64,000 nt of DNA from Arthrobacter sp. fls2-241-R2A-200. Its GTDB lineage: Bacteria > Actinomycetota > Actinomycetes > Actinomycetales > Micrococcaceae. This document shows positions 16,917 through 25,826 of the stretch, in pieces. The translations under genes and the position numbers were made by a program. Numbering within the stretch: position 1 is the first letter of the stretch; every line of letters begins with the position of its first letter. A model generated the notes under the pieces. The model was not told where the DNA came from. It worked only from the letters and a program-made list of their open reading frames with translations, and did not search any database. The stretch covers positions 124,001-188,000 of the forward strand of contig NZ_JARVRJ010000017.1 in assembly GCF_030209745.1 (NCBI RefSeq), in the 5' to 3' direction.

Positions 16917-16932
16917 GAATAGCCAAATATTC
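16917..16932. promoter_or_regulatory. Candidate Lrp-type operator between the regulator and dehydrogenase operon
   Basis: GAATA-6-TATTC, a perfect inverted repeat in an otherwise AT-rich patch of the divergent intergenic region (16864-17023). Lrp-family proteins bind short degenerate AT-rich palindromes of this kind. No other site was convincing. Confidence 0.4.
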
Positions 16933-17023
16933 CAAGCCTTTCCATGATTCTGCCGAAAGCTGGATACGAAACATCCTCGAGGAACATACTGGAGGCACAT
17001 AGTGGCTAGAGAAGGATGGACCA

Positions 17024-18250
17024 ATGACGATCCACGCAGATCACTCTGCGCCGGAGACGGTAGCAGGGGACCAAGCTGGTGACGTTCGGGCAAAGTTCGG
17101 CATCAGCGTTGAGGATTACATGCTTCCCGCCCGGCACCAGATTCAGATGGTGAACCCGGATGGCACCCTCCGTTCCAAAGATGAGCAGGGCACCGAACCT
17201 GGCCACGAGTACCCCACACCCGGCGACTCTGAACTGATGGCCGCCTACGAGAGGCTCGTCGTCGGGCGTCGCGTCAACGACCAGAACTCGGCGCTGGTCC
17301 GGCAGGGCCGGATGGCCGTCTACCCTTCCAGCCATGGGCAGGAAGCCTGCCAGGTCGCCGCTGCCATGTGCCTCCAGGAGGGTGACTGGCTGTTCCCCAC
17401 CTACCGCGACGCCGTCGCAGTCATGACCCGCGGCGTGGACCCGGTGGAGGCCATGACCATCTTCCGTGGGGATTGGCACAGTGGTTACGACCCCAAGAAG
17501 TACAACGTCGGCATCCAGTGCACGCCGTTGACCACCCAGCTGCTCCACGCCGTCGGGGTTGCGCATGCTGCGAAGCTACGCGGCGAAGACACCGTGGTGA
17601 TGGCCATGTGTGGCGACGGCGCCACCAGCGAAGGTGACTTCCACGAGGCCCTCAACTTTGCCGCCGTCTTCCGCCTCCCTGTCATCTTCTTCGTGCAGAA
17701 CAACAAGTACGCCATCTCAGTCCCGCTGAGCCACCAATCCGTGGCGCCGTCGCTGGCCCACAAGGCTGTGGGTTACGGCATGGCCGGGGAGCGCGTGGAC
17801 GGCAACGACCTGGTGGCCCTGATGGCCGTGATGGACCGGGCCGTGAAACTGGCGCGGGAAGGCTCCGGCCCACTGTTGATCGAAGCCCACACCTACCGCA
17901 TGCAGGCCCACACCAACGCCGACGACGCCACCCGATACCGCCCGGACAGTGAAGTTGCCGAATGGCAGGCCAAGGATCCGCTGACACGCATGAAGGCGTA
18001 CCTCACGGACAAAGGCCTGCTGGATGACGCCGCATCGGACCGGATCGCCGAGCACGCAGAATCAGTTGCCACGCAGCTCCGTGAAGGCCTGGGCGAGGAC
18101 GTCCCGGTGCAGCCGCTGGACCTCTTCAAATACGTCTTCTCCAAGCCCACCCCGCAGCTGAAAGAACAGTCCGACATGCTCGCCGGCGAACTCGCCCGCG
18201 CTGAAAGCGCCGGTAACACCGATAACTCCGGAACGGAGAGCGCAAAATGA
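17024..18250 (+). CDS. bkdA: Branched-chain 2-oxo acid (or pyruvate) dehydrogenase E1 alpha subunit
   Basis: Thiamine-diphosphate-dependent E1 alpha chain, decarboxylating a 2-oxo acid. The ThDP/Mg motif is GDGATSEGDFHEALNFAAVF with the closing NN in FFVQNNKYAIS; other family blocks are YPSSHGQEACQVAAAMCL and EAHTYRMQAHTNADDATRYR. Length (408 aa) fits actinobacterial E1 alpha. The ATG has AGAAGGA seven bases upstream, and its stop overlaps the E1 beta start by 4 bp (ATGA). The neighbouring Lrp regulator and similarity of layout to mycobacterial bkdABC favour branched-chain substrates, but pyruvate cannot be excluded. No E3 gene is in the window. Confidence 0.88.
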   Translation: MTIHADHSAPETVAGDQAGDVRAKFGISVEDYMLPARHQIQMVNPDGTLRSKDEQGTEPGHEYPTPGDSELMAAYERLVVGRRVNDQNSALVRQGRMAVYPSSHGQEACQVAAAMCLQEGDWLFPTYRDAVAVMTRGVDPVEAMTIFRGDWHSGYDPKKYNVGIQCTPLTTQLLHAVGVAHAAKLRGEDTVVMAMCGDGATSEGDFHEALNFAAVFRLPVIFFVQNNKYAISVPLSHQSVAPSLAHKAVGYGMAGERVDGNDLVALMAVMDRAVKLAREGSGPLLIEAHTYRMQAHTNADDATRYRPDSEVAEWQAKDPLTRMKAYLTDKGLLDDAASDRIAEHAESVATQLREGLGEDVPVQPLDLFKYVFSKPTPQLKEQSDMLAGELARAESAGNTDNSGTESAK

Positions 18251-19347
18251 CCGTCACCACCACCGCCACCAGCACCACCACGGCAAACGTCAGCGCGGCC
18301 ACGGCCAGCGCGGCAGCATCCGCGGCAGCAACTGCCGAGGCAACGGGACCGCAGAGCCTCACCATGGCCAAGGCGCTCAACACCGCCATGGCCGACGCGA
18401 TGCGGGCAGACCCGTCCGTCCTCGTTTTCGGTGAAGACGTCGGCCTGCTCGGCGGAGTCTTCCGCATCACCGACGGGTTGATGGCCGAGTTCGGGGAACA
18501 GCGCTGTTTTGACACCCCGTTGGCGGAATCCGGCATCGTGGGCATGGCAGTGGGCATGGCCATCAACGGCATGCGCCCCGTCATAGAGATGCAGTTCGAT
18601 GCTTTCGCCTACCCGGCCTTCGAACAGATCGTCAGCCATGTGGCCAAGATGCATAACCGCACCAAGGGCGCCTTGAAAATGCCCATGGTCATCCGCGTCC
18701 CCTACGCGGGCGGCATCGGGGGAGTGGAGCACCACTGCGACTCCTCCGAGTCCTACTACGCACACACTGCCGGCCTGAAGGTCTACACGCCGGCCACCGT
18801 GGCCGACGGTTACCGGATGCTCCGCGAAGCCATCGACTCCGATGATCCGGTCATGTTCATGGAACCCAAGAAGCTGTACTGGTCCAAGGACCAGGTGGAC
18901 TTGGGTGCCCTGCGCGCAGAGCACGACGCCGGGACCTCCACCGAAGGCCGCGCCGCCGTCGCACGTCCCGGGACTGATGCGACGCTGATCGCCTATGGTC
19001 CCTCCGTCCCTACAGCGCTCGCCGCCGCCGCGGCCGCCGCCGAAGAAGGGCGCTCGCTGGAAGTTATCGACGTCCGCACCCTCGTCCCCTTCGACGACGA
19101 GACCGTCTGCGCGTCCGTGCGTAAGACCGGCCGCGCCGTCGTGATCGCCGAGGCGCACGGGTTCGCGTCCGTGTCATCGGAGATCGTGGCCCGGGTCCAG
19201 GAGCGGGCGTTCCACTACCTCGCCGCCCCCCTCCTCCGGGTAACTGGCTTCGATGTTCCGTTCCCTTCTCCCAAGCTGGAGCACTACTACCTGCCAAGCG
19301 TCGACCGTATCCTCGACGCCGTCGACGATCTCCAGTGGGAGGACTAG
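18247..19347 (+). CDS. bkdB: Branched-chain 2-oxo acid (or pyruvate) dehydrogenase E1 beta subunit
   Basis: E1 beta chain that pairs with E1 alpha in an alpha2beta2 tetramer. Recognisable blocks: VLVFGEDVGLLGGVFRIT, RCFDTPLAESGIVGMAVGMA, EMQFDAFAYPAFEQIVSH, RVPYAGGIGGVEHHCDSSES and the C-terminal transketolase domain VIDVRTLVPFDDETV. The first ~40 residues are an unusual Ala/Thr-rich low-complexity run; a start at the ATG around 18364 (MAKALNTAMADAM) would match the family's usual N-terminus, but the 4-bp overlap with bkdA supports 18247. The stop lies 3 bp before the E2 start. Confidence 0.9.
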   Translation: MTVTTTATSTTTANVSAATASAAASAAATAEATGPQSLTMAKALNTAMADAMRADPSVLVFGEDVGLLGGVFRITDGLMAEFGEQRCFDTPLAESGIVGMAVGMAINGMRPVIEMQFDAFAYPAFEQIVSHVAKMHNRTKGALKMPMVIRVPYAGGIGGVEHHCDSSESYYAHTAGLKVYTPATVADGYRMLREAIDSDDPVMFMEPKKLYWSKDQVDLGALRAEHDAGTSTEGRAAVARPGTDATLIAYGPSVPTALAAAAAAAEEGRSLEVIDVRTLVPFDDETVCASVRKTGRAVVIAEAHGFASVSSEIVARVQERAFHYLAAPLLRVTGFDVPFPSPKLEHYYLPSVDRILDAVDDLQWED

Positions 19348-19349
19348 CC

Positions 19350-20804
19350 ATGAGTTCAGATCTGCAGGTATTCCGGCTGCCGGACCTCGGAGAAGGCCTC
19401 ACGGAGGCGGAGTTGGTCAACTGGCTCGTCGCTGTGGGCGATGAGGTCCGTGTGGACCAGCCCATCGCCGAAGTCGAGACCGCCAAGTCCATGGTTGAGG
19501 TGCCCTCACCTTATGCCGGCACGGTGGCCGAGCTCCACGGAGCGGCCGGCGAAACGCTCGACGTCGGCAAGCCGCTGATCTCGATTGCCCGGGTAGGTGC
19601 CGCCCAGGCTCCGGCCACTCCTGCGGCTTATTCCGACGGACCGTCCGCTGTGTCCACGGGAGTCGAGGTAACACCCGCCGCCGACGCTGCAGCGGAGACC
19701 TACCGGACCGAGGAGAAGGCGGGCTCCGGCAACGTGCTCATCGGCTATGGCACCCCTGGGGGAGCAACCGGCGGCCGGACCCGCCCGCGGAAGGGGAGCA
19801 TCGCCGTCGTCGACCGCGCGCCCGAACCTGCCGTGACTGAGCCAGCTGAACCGCTGGTGTCCCGGACACGAGTCCCGGGAAAGCTCAGTGCCGTGATCTC
19901 ACCGCTGGTGCGGAAGATGGCTCGGGACCACGGTGTGTCGCTGGATGCCATCAATGGTTCCGGTGCCAGCGGGCTGATCATGCGCCGCGACGTGGAAGCT
20001 GCGATCTCCACGCCGGAGACTCCAGCGGCTGCTCCGAACGTACCTGCCGCTGCGGCTCAAGCAGCTGCCGAGGGTTCGCTGGACGGACGCACAGGGTTGG
20101 CCGTTTCTTCCCGAACGGCTGTTCGGGGTGTCCGGAAAGCCGTTGCGGCCAACATGACCCGCAGCCGCTCCGAAATCCCTGAGGCAACAGTGTGGGTGGA
20201 CGTCGATGCGACCGCGCTGCTCGAGATGCGCGCCGAACTCAAGAAGCGCGCGCGGCAGGACACTCCCGGCCTGCTGGCTTTCATTGCTCGATTTGTCACG
20301 GCTGGGTTAAAAAAGTACCCGGCGCTCAATACGCGTTTTGAGACCACTGCGGACGGTTCCCAGGAAATTGTTGGCTTCGACGGGATCAACCTCGGCTTCG
20401 CAGCCCAAACAGATCGCGGGCTCGTCGTCCCCTCCGTCCGTAACGCCCACACCCTCAGTGCGCGTGAACTGGACGCCGAGATCCGCCGCCTGACCGCCGT
20501 CGCACGTGAAGGCAAAGCGACGCCCACCGAACTGGGCTCCGGCACCTTCACGCTGAACAACTATGGAGTGTTCGGCGTAGACGGCTCAGCCGCGATCATC
20601 AACTACCCCGAAGTCGCCATGCTCGGAGTGGGCCGCATCATCGACAAACCTTGGGTGGTCAACGGCCAACTTGCCGTCCGCAAGGTCACCGAACTGACCC
20701 TCGCCTTCGATCACCGGGTTTGCGACGGCGAAACGGCCGCGGGCTTCCTGCGATATGTTGCGGACGCTATCGAAAACCCGGGCGGGGCGCTCGCGGATAT
20801 GTAA
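19350..20804 (+). CDS. bkdC: Dihydrolipoamide acyltransferase (E2) of the 2-oxo acid dehydrogenase complex
   Basis: 484-aa E2 core. One lipoyl domain with the lipoylated Lys46 in VETAKSMVEV, a Pro/Ala-rich linker, a peripheral-subunit binding domain (ISPLVRKMARDHGVSLDAIN), a second linker, then the catalytic domain ending with FDHRVCDGE, giving His455 and Asp459 of the HxxxDG motif. It transfers the acyl group from lipoamide to CoA. The ATG at 19350 follows GGGAGGA by seven bases; a GTG at 19335 in frame is rejected because it overlaps E1 beta and lacks a ribosome site. Confidence 0.93.
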   Translation: MSSDLQVFRLPDLGEGLTEAELVNWLVAVGDEVRVDQPIAEVETAKSMVEVPSPYAGTVAELHGAAGETLDVGKPLISIARVGAAQAPATPAAYSDGPSAVSTGVEVTPAADAAAETYRTEEKAGSGNVLIGYGTPGGATGGRTRPRKGSIAVVDRAPEPAVTEPAEPLVSRTRVPGKLSAVISPLVRKMARDHGVSLDAINGSGASGLIMRRDVEAAISTPETPAAAPNVPAAAAQAAAEGSLDGRTGLAVSSRTAVRGVRKAVAANMTRSRSEIPEATVWVDVDATALLEMRAELKKRARQDTPGLLAFIARFVTAGLKKYPALNTRFETTADGSQEIVGFDGINLGFAAQTDRGLVVPSVRNAHTLSARELDAEIRRLTAVAREGKATPTELGSGTFTLNNYGVFGVDGSAAIINYPEVAMLGVGRIIDKPWVVNGQLAVRKVTELTLAFDHRVCDGETAAGFLRYVADAIENPGGALADM

Positions 20805-20833
20805 GTGCCAGAGCCCTGACACTAAAAAAGAGA

Positions 20834-20879
20834 GTTAAACATCTGTGACCAGCCTTCCAGCTGGTCACAGATGTTTAAC
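20834..20879. terminator. Perfect 20-bp hairpin terminator between convergent bkdC and ycnI
   Basis: Arms 20834-20853 and 20860-20879 are perfect complements around a 6-base loop. On the minus strand the stem is followed by CTCTTTTTT, a good U tract terminating ycnI. On the plus strand no T run follows, so it would act there only as a strong stem. Confidence 0.85.
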
Positions 20880-20893
20880 GCGTCTTGCTACCG

Positions 20894-21685
20894 TTACTTG
20901 GCGGCGTGCTCCGGGCTCTCTGAGCTCACCGTCTGGTTGCTTGCATCTACGGTGTCAGCAGCGGTGCCCGCGTTCTTACGGGTTCGCTTGCTGGCCGGAC
21001 GGGTACGGATGAGCGCGATCACGCCAGCGATAAGACCGAGCAGGCCGGCGCCAAATCCAACCCAGCCTGCGGTACGGCCGCCGTTCTCCGACGTGGACGC
21101 CGAAGCGGCCGTGGTGGATGCCGACGTCGCGCCGTCCTTTGCGGTGGTGACGAACGACGGCGCGGGGTGCTCAGGCTCAGGCTGGCCGTCAACGGCCTTC
21201 TGGTCCCACTTAACTACGGTGCCGTCAGTGTAGGTCTGGGTTGCCGGAAGCGTGATGGTGGTGCCTTCGGCCGGCAGGACGCCAACGGAAAGGGAGAAAG
21301 ACTGGTACTCGTTCACGCCAATCTCGTGCGCCTTGTCAGCAGTCCAGACCACCGAAGTGACAGCCTTGGTCAGGGTAGTTCCGGATACTGTGACCGGCTT
21401 GGGCAGGGTGGTGGTGACGAGGCTGGCCTTCCAGCCGTCGATGGGCTTAACCGACACCGAGTTGAACGGTGTATCGGTGGGGAGCGATACCTGGATCTTG
21501 CTGGTTTTGGCCTTGGCGGATTCGTTCGGGACGTTGAAGGTCAGGTGCGTGTACCCGCCAGCTGCGGGATCGTCAGGATCCACTTTGACGTGGGCTGACG
21601 CGGCGGAGACGCCGAAGGCCAACAGGCCGGCAGCCATGACGGCTGCCGAGGTGGTCTTGATGGTGCGTCGGATGGAGTTTTTCAT
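20894..21685 (-). CDS. ycnI: YcnI-family (DUF1775) copper-associated exported protein
   Basis: 263 aa: Sec signal peptide ending ASA with His32 becoming the mature N-terminal residue (AHVKVDPDDPAAGGYTHLTF), the arrangement used by Bacillus YcnI to bind Cu(II) with a mono-histidine brace. The DUF1775 core continues with VPNESAKAKTSKIQVSLPTD and ends with GTVVKWDQ. An Ala/Ser/Thr-rich spacer and a C-terminal transmembrane helix (FGAGLLGLIAGVIALIRTRP) anchor it to the membrane. The open frame extends upstream to 22285, but the start at 21685 gives the signal peptide. It is the last gene of a minus-strand copper group. Confidence 0.9.
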   Translation of the reverse strand: MKNSIRRTIKTTSAAVMAAGLLAFGVSAASAHVKVDPDDPAAGGYTHLTFNVPNESAKAKTSKIQVSLPTDTPFNSVSVKPIDGWKASLVTTTLPKPVTVSGTTLTKAVTSVVWTADKAHEIGVNEYQSFSLSVGVLPAEGTTITLPATQTYTDGTVVKWDQKAVDGQPEPEHPAPSFVTTAKDGATSASTTAASASTSENGGRTAGWVGFGAGLLGLIAGVIALIRTRPASKRTRKNAGTAADTVDASNQTVSSESPEHAAK

Positions 21686-21795
21686 GGCAGGGATGTGCCT
21701 TTCACAAGGAGTAAAGGGTAATGAAGTGTGCTGTTGAATCATTGCGCTGTTGCAGCGCGTTGCCGCGGCGGACTTTCTCCACAGTGAGAAGCCGC

Positions 21796-22413
21796 TCAGG
21801 CGGCGTGCAGCACTGACGGCGGTCCCCGCCGGGAGGGCAAGCGAAGGCCGAGCCGGCTGCGGAGCGGAACCGGCGGTGCAAGGAACGGATGCGCGACTTG
21901 GGGTGTCCTGAGGGGTACCGGGCGTGGAAGCCGGATGAGTGGGCGGAGCCATGCGGCCACGGCCCACAAGGATTCTTCGCCTCGGGCCAGCACCAGTGCT
22001 GTCCCGAGCGTGGCCAGAACGTGGGCAGCCACCATGAGGAGGCCGCCGTCGTCCGAGCTGTGGGTCGGCATGATGGTGTGCAGGGCAGCAATGGTCGAGG
22101 TTGCAGAGTGGCCCGCGTGCGCGGTGAGTACCGGCGTCGTCGAATCCGCAGGGCCAAGCGAAGCAGAAAAAGCGTTGAAGGACCAGTGAAGCCACAACTG
22201 CCCGGCGCCCAGGAGCCCGATCAGCGCGGGCCAGGACAGCCGGAACTGGGTAAGGACGGCCACCGGGACCATTGTCAGGGCGCACAACGCAGTCAGGATG
22301 ACAGGCTCGGGAAGGACCCCGCCGCCGGCCAGGTGACCACCGGCCGCCAAACCCAAGACGACTGAGCCAATGACCCCGGTACGGAGCATTCGGAAAGAAG
22401 CGCGTGCAGTCAC
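21796..22413 (-). CDS. Hypothetical multi-pass membrane protein in the copper cluster
   Basis: 205 aa with about four hydrophobic segments (GVIGSVVLGLAAGGHLAGGG, VILTALCALTMVPVAVL, ALIGLLGAGQLWLHWSF, LMVAAHVLATLGTALVLA). A loop between helices 3 and 4 holds several His residues (TAHAGHSATSTIAALHTIMP), plausible metal ligands. The GTG at 22413 has AAAGGAG six bases upstream. It sits between ycnI and copC on the same strand, so a role in copper handling is likely but unproven. I do not recognise a named family with confidence. Confidence 0.75.
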   Translation of the reverse strand: MTARASFRMLRTGVIGSVVLGLAAGGHLAGGGVLPEPVILTALCALTMVPVAVLTQFRLSWPALIGLLGAGQLWLHWSFNAFSASLGPADSTTPVLTAHAGHSATSTIAALHTIMPTHSSDDGGLLMVAAHVLATLGTALVLARGEESLWAVAAWLRPLIRLPRPVPLRTPQVAHPFLAPPVPLRSRLGLRLPSRRGPPSVLHAA

Positions 22414-22498
22414 CGGCGCTCCTTTCAGGGAATCATCGAAAAGCCAACAGGCATCTGAAAGATCTTACAATCCGGTGGAGGCGTTTCCACCGAGCGAC

Positions 22499-23092
22499 TT
22501 AATCATTGGCCTCAGTGCGGAGCCGCCGCCGTACGTATGCGCCCACCGCGATGAGGCCGGCGAGCACCACCACAGCTCCCACGGCGAGGCCCCAAGGGAA
22601 CTGCGGTGACTGCGCCGCCGTCGTGGATGCCGCCGTGGACGCCGAAGTCGCTGCCGTCGAGGCTGCTGCCGTCGAGGCTGCCGATGAAGCGTTCGCGGTT
22701 CCCGCGGTGAACGTGAACGTCCCCTCGATGGGGTGCGAGTCCGAGGATACGACCCGCCAGACCACGGTGAACTTGCCTGCCGGTGCGCCGGACTTGATGT
22801 TCTGCGTGACGTTGTTGTCCACGATGCTCACGGGACCATCGGACTGGTTGGTCCCGGACTGATCCTTGACGAGGATTTCGGAACCGAGGGCGAGCGGGGT
22901 GTGGTCGAATGTCAGGTGCACCGCCGAAGGGACCTGGGTCAGCACAGACCCGTCTGCCGGATCTGTAGCCTCAAGCACGTCGTGTGCCAATGCCGGAGCA
23001 GCAGAGCCCACGGCCAGCGCCACCGACGCACCAAACAGTGCCATCACCAGCGCCAGACCCCTCAACGGCCTCTTAGCGGACCAACGACCCAT
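22499..23092 (-). CDS. copC: CopC-domain periplasmic/surface copper-binding protein
   Basis: 197 aa: a signal peptide ending ALA leaves His37 as mature residue 1 (HDVLEATDPADGS), and the Cu(II) site is completed by Asp118/His120 in SDSHPIEGTFTFT, the canonical CopC brace plus DxH motif. After an Ala/Ser/Thr linker, a C-terminal helix (WGLAVGAVVVLAGLIAVGAY) anchors the protein. It lacks a fused CopD permease. Together with ycnI and the intervening membrane protein it probably takes part in extracytoplasmic copper trafficking. Confidence 0.92.
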   Translation of the reverse strand: MGRWSAKRPLRGLALVMALFGASVALAVGSAAPALAHDVLEATDPADGSVLTQVPSAVHLTFDHTPLALGSEILVKDQSGTNQSDGPVSIVDNNVTQNIKSGAPAGKFTVVWRVVSSDSHPIEGTFTFTAGTANASSAASTAAASTAATSASTAASTTAAQSPQFPWGLAVGAVVVLAGLIAVGAYVRRRLRTEAND

Positions 23093-23233
23093 AACGTTTC
23101 CTCCGCATCAACCACTTCAATCTTTCTACCCAGTGTAGAACGGTGGGCGTCCAGGAGAGCGGCACGTGGTCAACTGGAACGCGATACACCCATTAAGCTT
23201 GGTACTGCTTTTGCCTTCTACCACCGGGGAATC

Positions 23234-24727
23234 GTGCGAATCGTAGTTCTTGGAGATATTGGCCAGCCCGTTTACCACGTTGGCGACGAGGCGATGACCC
23301 ACGCCGTGGTGGCTGAGCTCCAGTCCAGGGGAATCAGGGATATAACCCTGCTGTCCCGAAATCCCGAGGAAAGTACCCGGCTGTACGGCACTGCCGCCGT
23401 GAAGACGCTGGAATTCCCGTGGCCCCCCAACCGTCGCGAAACGTATCTCAAGGAAATTCAGTCCGTCCTCGCGGGGGACTCCAATGCGCTGCCCTCCGAT
23501 GACCAGGTCCACCCTCTCATCCAGACGATTGCATCCTCGGACGGCGTGGTGATCGCCGGCGGCGGCAACATGAACTCGCCGTACGGTTGGTTGCTCTATG
23601 AGCGTGCTGCGGTGGGAGCAATCGCCAAGGCATTGGGTAAGCCGTTGGTCATCTCCGGGCAAACTGTTGGCCCCGTGCTGACTGGACCGGACTACGACAC
23701 AGCGCTGGAGCTGTTCCGCTCCGCGGCCTTGTCCAGCGTGCGCGAGCGCACGTCCCTGCAGATGATGCTCGACGCCGGAGTCCCGGCAGGCCTCACCCTG
23801 GACGATGCCAGCTTCCTCATCAGCGATCCGACCAGCCGCCCCGAGCCGTCCTCAGCGTCGCCTACGTATTCGCCCAGTCCGGAGCGGCCATTCGTCGTGG
23901 CCAGCTTCGCAGGCGGAACCGGCGCCATGGACAAGGATGACTTCAACCAGCGTGTGGCAGAGCTGCTGGACAGAATCGCAAAGGCCGGCGATCTCGACGT
24001 CGTGATGATTCCGCACATGTCGCATCCCGGCAAGGCGGATCTGGACATCGAAACTCACGAGGATATCCGGCGTCGCATGACGTGGGACAGGGTCACCGTG
24101 TGCGGGCAGTTCACGGCGGAAGAGGCCGCCGCCCTGACCGCACAGGCCGAATTGGTGGTTGCGAGCAGGTACCACCCGATTGTCTTTGCCCTCTCGGCGG
24201 GTGTGCCATGCCTCGGACTCGCTGTGGATTACTACGGAGAAGTCCGGCTGGGCGGTGCGCTGGCCAACTGGGGCCTCGGCCACACGTTGAGGTCCCTGCG
24301 TCATATGGTGACCCCAGAATTTGACGAATTCGTGGATGAATTCTGGAGCCGAAGGGACCAGATCCGCGCATACCTTCTAGAGCTGGGCCCGGCGCAAGGC
24401 CGCTTCCAGGGCAACTGGTGGGACGGCGTCGTCCGTGCCCTCAGGGGTGCGTCCGAAGAAGCTCCGGTCCTGGCCACTTTGGCGCCGGCTTTTCCGGAAC
24501 TGGATTCCGGAGAGCACCCTGTGGCAGCCAAGCTGACAGCGAACAACGAATCGCATATTGGCCACCAGTCCGTGGAATTGTTCCGGCTGACCCATGCACT
24601 CGAGGACACCACCGCTACCTTGGCTGCCGTTGAGGCTGAAGCCGCTCAACTCCGGCTACAACTCGGGGCCCTGGAGTCCAGCCGGGTAGTCCGGCTGGCG
24701 CGGTGGCTGAGGTTGCTGAGGCACTGA
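23234..24727 (+). CDS. Polysaccharide pyruvyl transferase family protein
   Basis: ~497 aa. The N-terminal RIVVLGDIGQPVYHVGDEAM, GVVIAGGGNMNSPYGWLLYE, PLVISGQTVGP, the conserved SVRERTS and the C-terminal AELVVASRYHPIVFALSAGVP plus GLAVDYYGE fit the CsaB/WcaK pyruvyltransferase family (GT-B-like). The last ~50 residues (LEDTTATLAAVEAEAAQLRL) form a short coiled coil, unusual for this family. The reaction would be PEP-dependent ketal pyruvylation of a wall glycan. The GTG at 23234 matches the family N-terminus; the frame is open to 22733, but that part overlaps copC antisense. Monocistronic and not adjacent to other glycan genes. Confidence 0.8.
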   Translation: MRIVVLGDIGQPVYHVGDEAMTHAVVAELQSRGIRDITLLSRNPEESTRLYGTAAVKTLEFPWPPNRRETYLKEIQSVLAGDSNALPSDDQVHPLIQTIASSDGVVIAGGGNMNSPYGWLLYERAAVGAIAKALGKPLVISGQTVGPVLTGPDYDTALELFRSAALSSVRERTSLQMMLDAGVPAGLTLDDASFLISDPTSRPEPSSASPTYSPSPERPFVVASFAGGTGAMDKDDFNQRVAELLDRIAKAGDLDVVMIPHMSHPGKADLDIETHEDIRRRMTWDRVTVCGQFTAEEAAALTAQAELVVASRYHPIVFALSAGVPCLGLAVDYYGEVRLGGALANWGLGHTLRSLRHMVTPEFDEFVDEFWSRRDQIRAYLLELGPAQGRFQGNWWDGVVRALRGASEEAPVLATLAPAFPELDSGEHPVAAKLTANNESHIGHQSVELFRLTHALEDTTATLAAVEAEAAQLRLQLGALESSRVVRLARWLRLLRH

Positions 24728-24839
24728 GCCGGGCACCAATCCCTAGCCAACGCACAGCCGGTCTTCCACCAGCCAGCAGGGTTCCGTGGGTAGAGTAGAG
24801 GCCTGAACATCGCCGGATTGCACTGATACGGAGAACTCA

Positions 24840-25715
24840 TTGTCAGCTTGGCTTGAACTTGGACCGGACAACTACGTCTTGGAAACCGAGGGATCGTTAC
24901 TTAACACCGGGCTTGTGGTGGGCTCTGAGCTTGCCATGGTGATAGACACCGGTTGCGGCCCACGTCAGGGCCGGGAGATCCTCGCCGCTGTCCGTGAGAA
25001 GACGCAGCTGCCGCTGGTGGTGGTGAACACCCACGCCCACTATGACCACTTCTTTGGGAACGCGGTTTTCGCGGACGACGGCGTCACGGAGTTTTGGGCC
25101 CACGCCAACTGTGCAGCGGCAATCGAACGCGACGGCGACAATCAGCGCCGCTTCGTAGCCACCAACGAACCCGAGATGGCCGCGGGGGAGGGCGACGCCG
25201 TCGGGATTGTGGTCCCTAACGCCCTTGTTCGTGACCAGCCGGTTCTCGTGGACCTCGGTGGAATCACGGCGACCCTTTTCTACTTGGGCCGCGCGCACAC
25301 CGACGGAGACCTGATGGTGGGCACCGCCTCGACGCTATATGTGGGCGATGTGGTGGAGCACGGCGCGTATCCGTCCTTCGAGGATTCCTATCCCGAGGAG
25401 TGGGCCGATGCCCTGAGGCACATCTCCGCGCTCCGGCACCGCTACGAATTCCTGGTCCCGGGACACGGCAAACCAGCCAGCGACAGTTTTGTTAAGACCA
25501 TGGCGGACACCATGGGTACAGCCGTGCGGCAGGCCACCCAGTCCATACGTGACATGCCCTCCGATGCCACCAAGGCCATTCCGGTGCTGCCCTACGGTCC
25601 TGAACAGTCGCGCTGGTTCATCAAGAGGCTCCAAGAAACCAACGCCCAACACGGACGGGTTTCCTTGGCCACACCGGATTTCGGCCCTAGCTCCACCGGC
25701 TCCTACCCCTCATGA
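24840..25715 (+). CDS. Metallo-beta-lactamase fold hydrolase
   Basis: 291 aa. The binuclear metal site is THAHYDH (His65, His67, Asp69, His70), with a further His in LGRAHTDGD, Asp in LYVGDVVEHG and His in VPGHGKP, so all ligands are present. The TTG start has GGAG six bases upstream. It resembles general MBL hydrolases (glyoxalase II-like or quinolinase-like clades); the substrate cannot be assigned. No signal peptide, so cytosolic. It stands alone between the pyruvyltransferase and surface-protein genes. Confidence 0.85.
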   Translation: MSAWLELGPDNYVLETEGSLLNTGLVVGSELAMVIDTGCGPRQGREILAAVREKTQLPLVVVNTHAHYDHFFGNAVFADDGVTEFWAHANCAAAIERDGDNQRRFVATNEPEMAAGEGDAVGIVVPNALVRDQPVLVDLGGITATLFYLGRAHTDGDLMVGTASTLYVGDVVEHGAYPSFEDSYPEEWADALRHISALRHRYEFLVPGHGKPASDSFVKTMADTMGTAVRQATQSIRDMPSDATKAIPVLPYGPEQSRWFIKRLQETNAQHGRVSLATPDFGPSSTGSYPS

Positions 25716-25826
25716 CAGGTTCCTTACAATTTTCGTGATTGGTTCCTCCTAACCATGGACTAATTGCTGCCAGGGGTTTTAGGATGAAGGCGACCATCGG
25801 TTTCGCGACTACCTGGGGGTGTCGAG

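Noticed and set aside
17893..19158. 421-aa minus-strand frame opposite bkdA/bkdB
   Set aside because: Gly/His-rich composition typical of antisense high-GC frames; no recognisable domain.
21686..22285. 200-residue N-terminal extension of the ycnI frame
   Set aside because: Overlaps the upstream membrane-protein gene in another frame and would bury the signal peptide.
22733..23233. 167-residue N-terminal extension of the pyruvyltransferase frame
   Set aside because: Antisense to copC and without similarity to the family; the conserved N-terminus begins at 23234.
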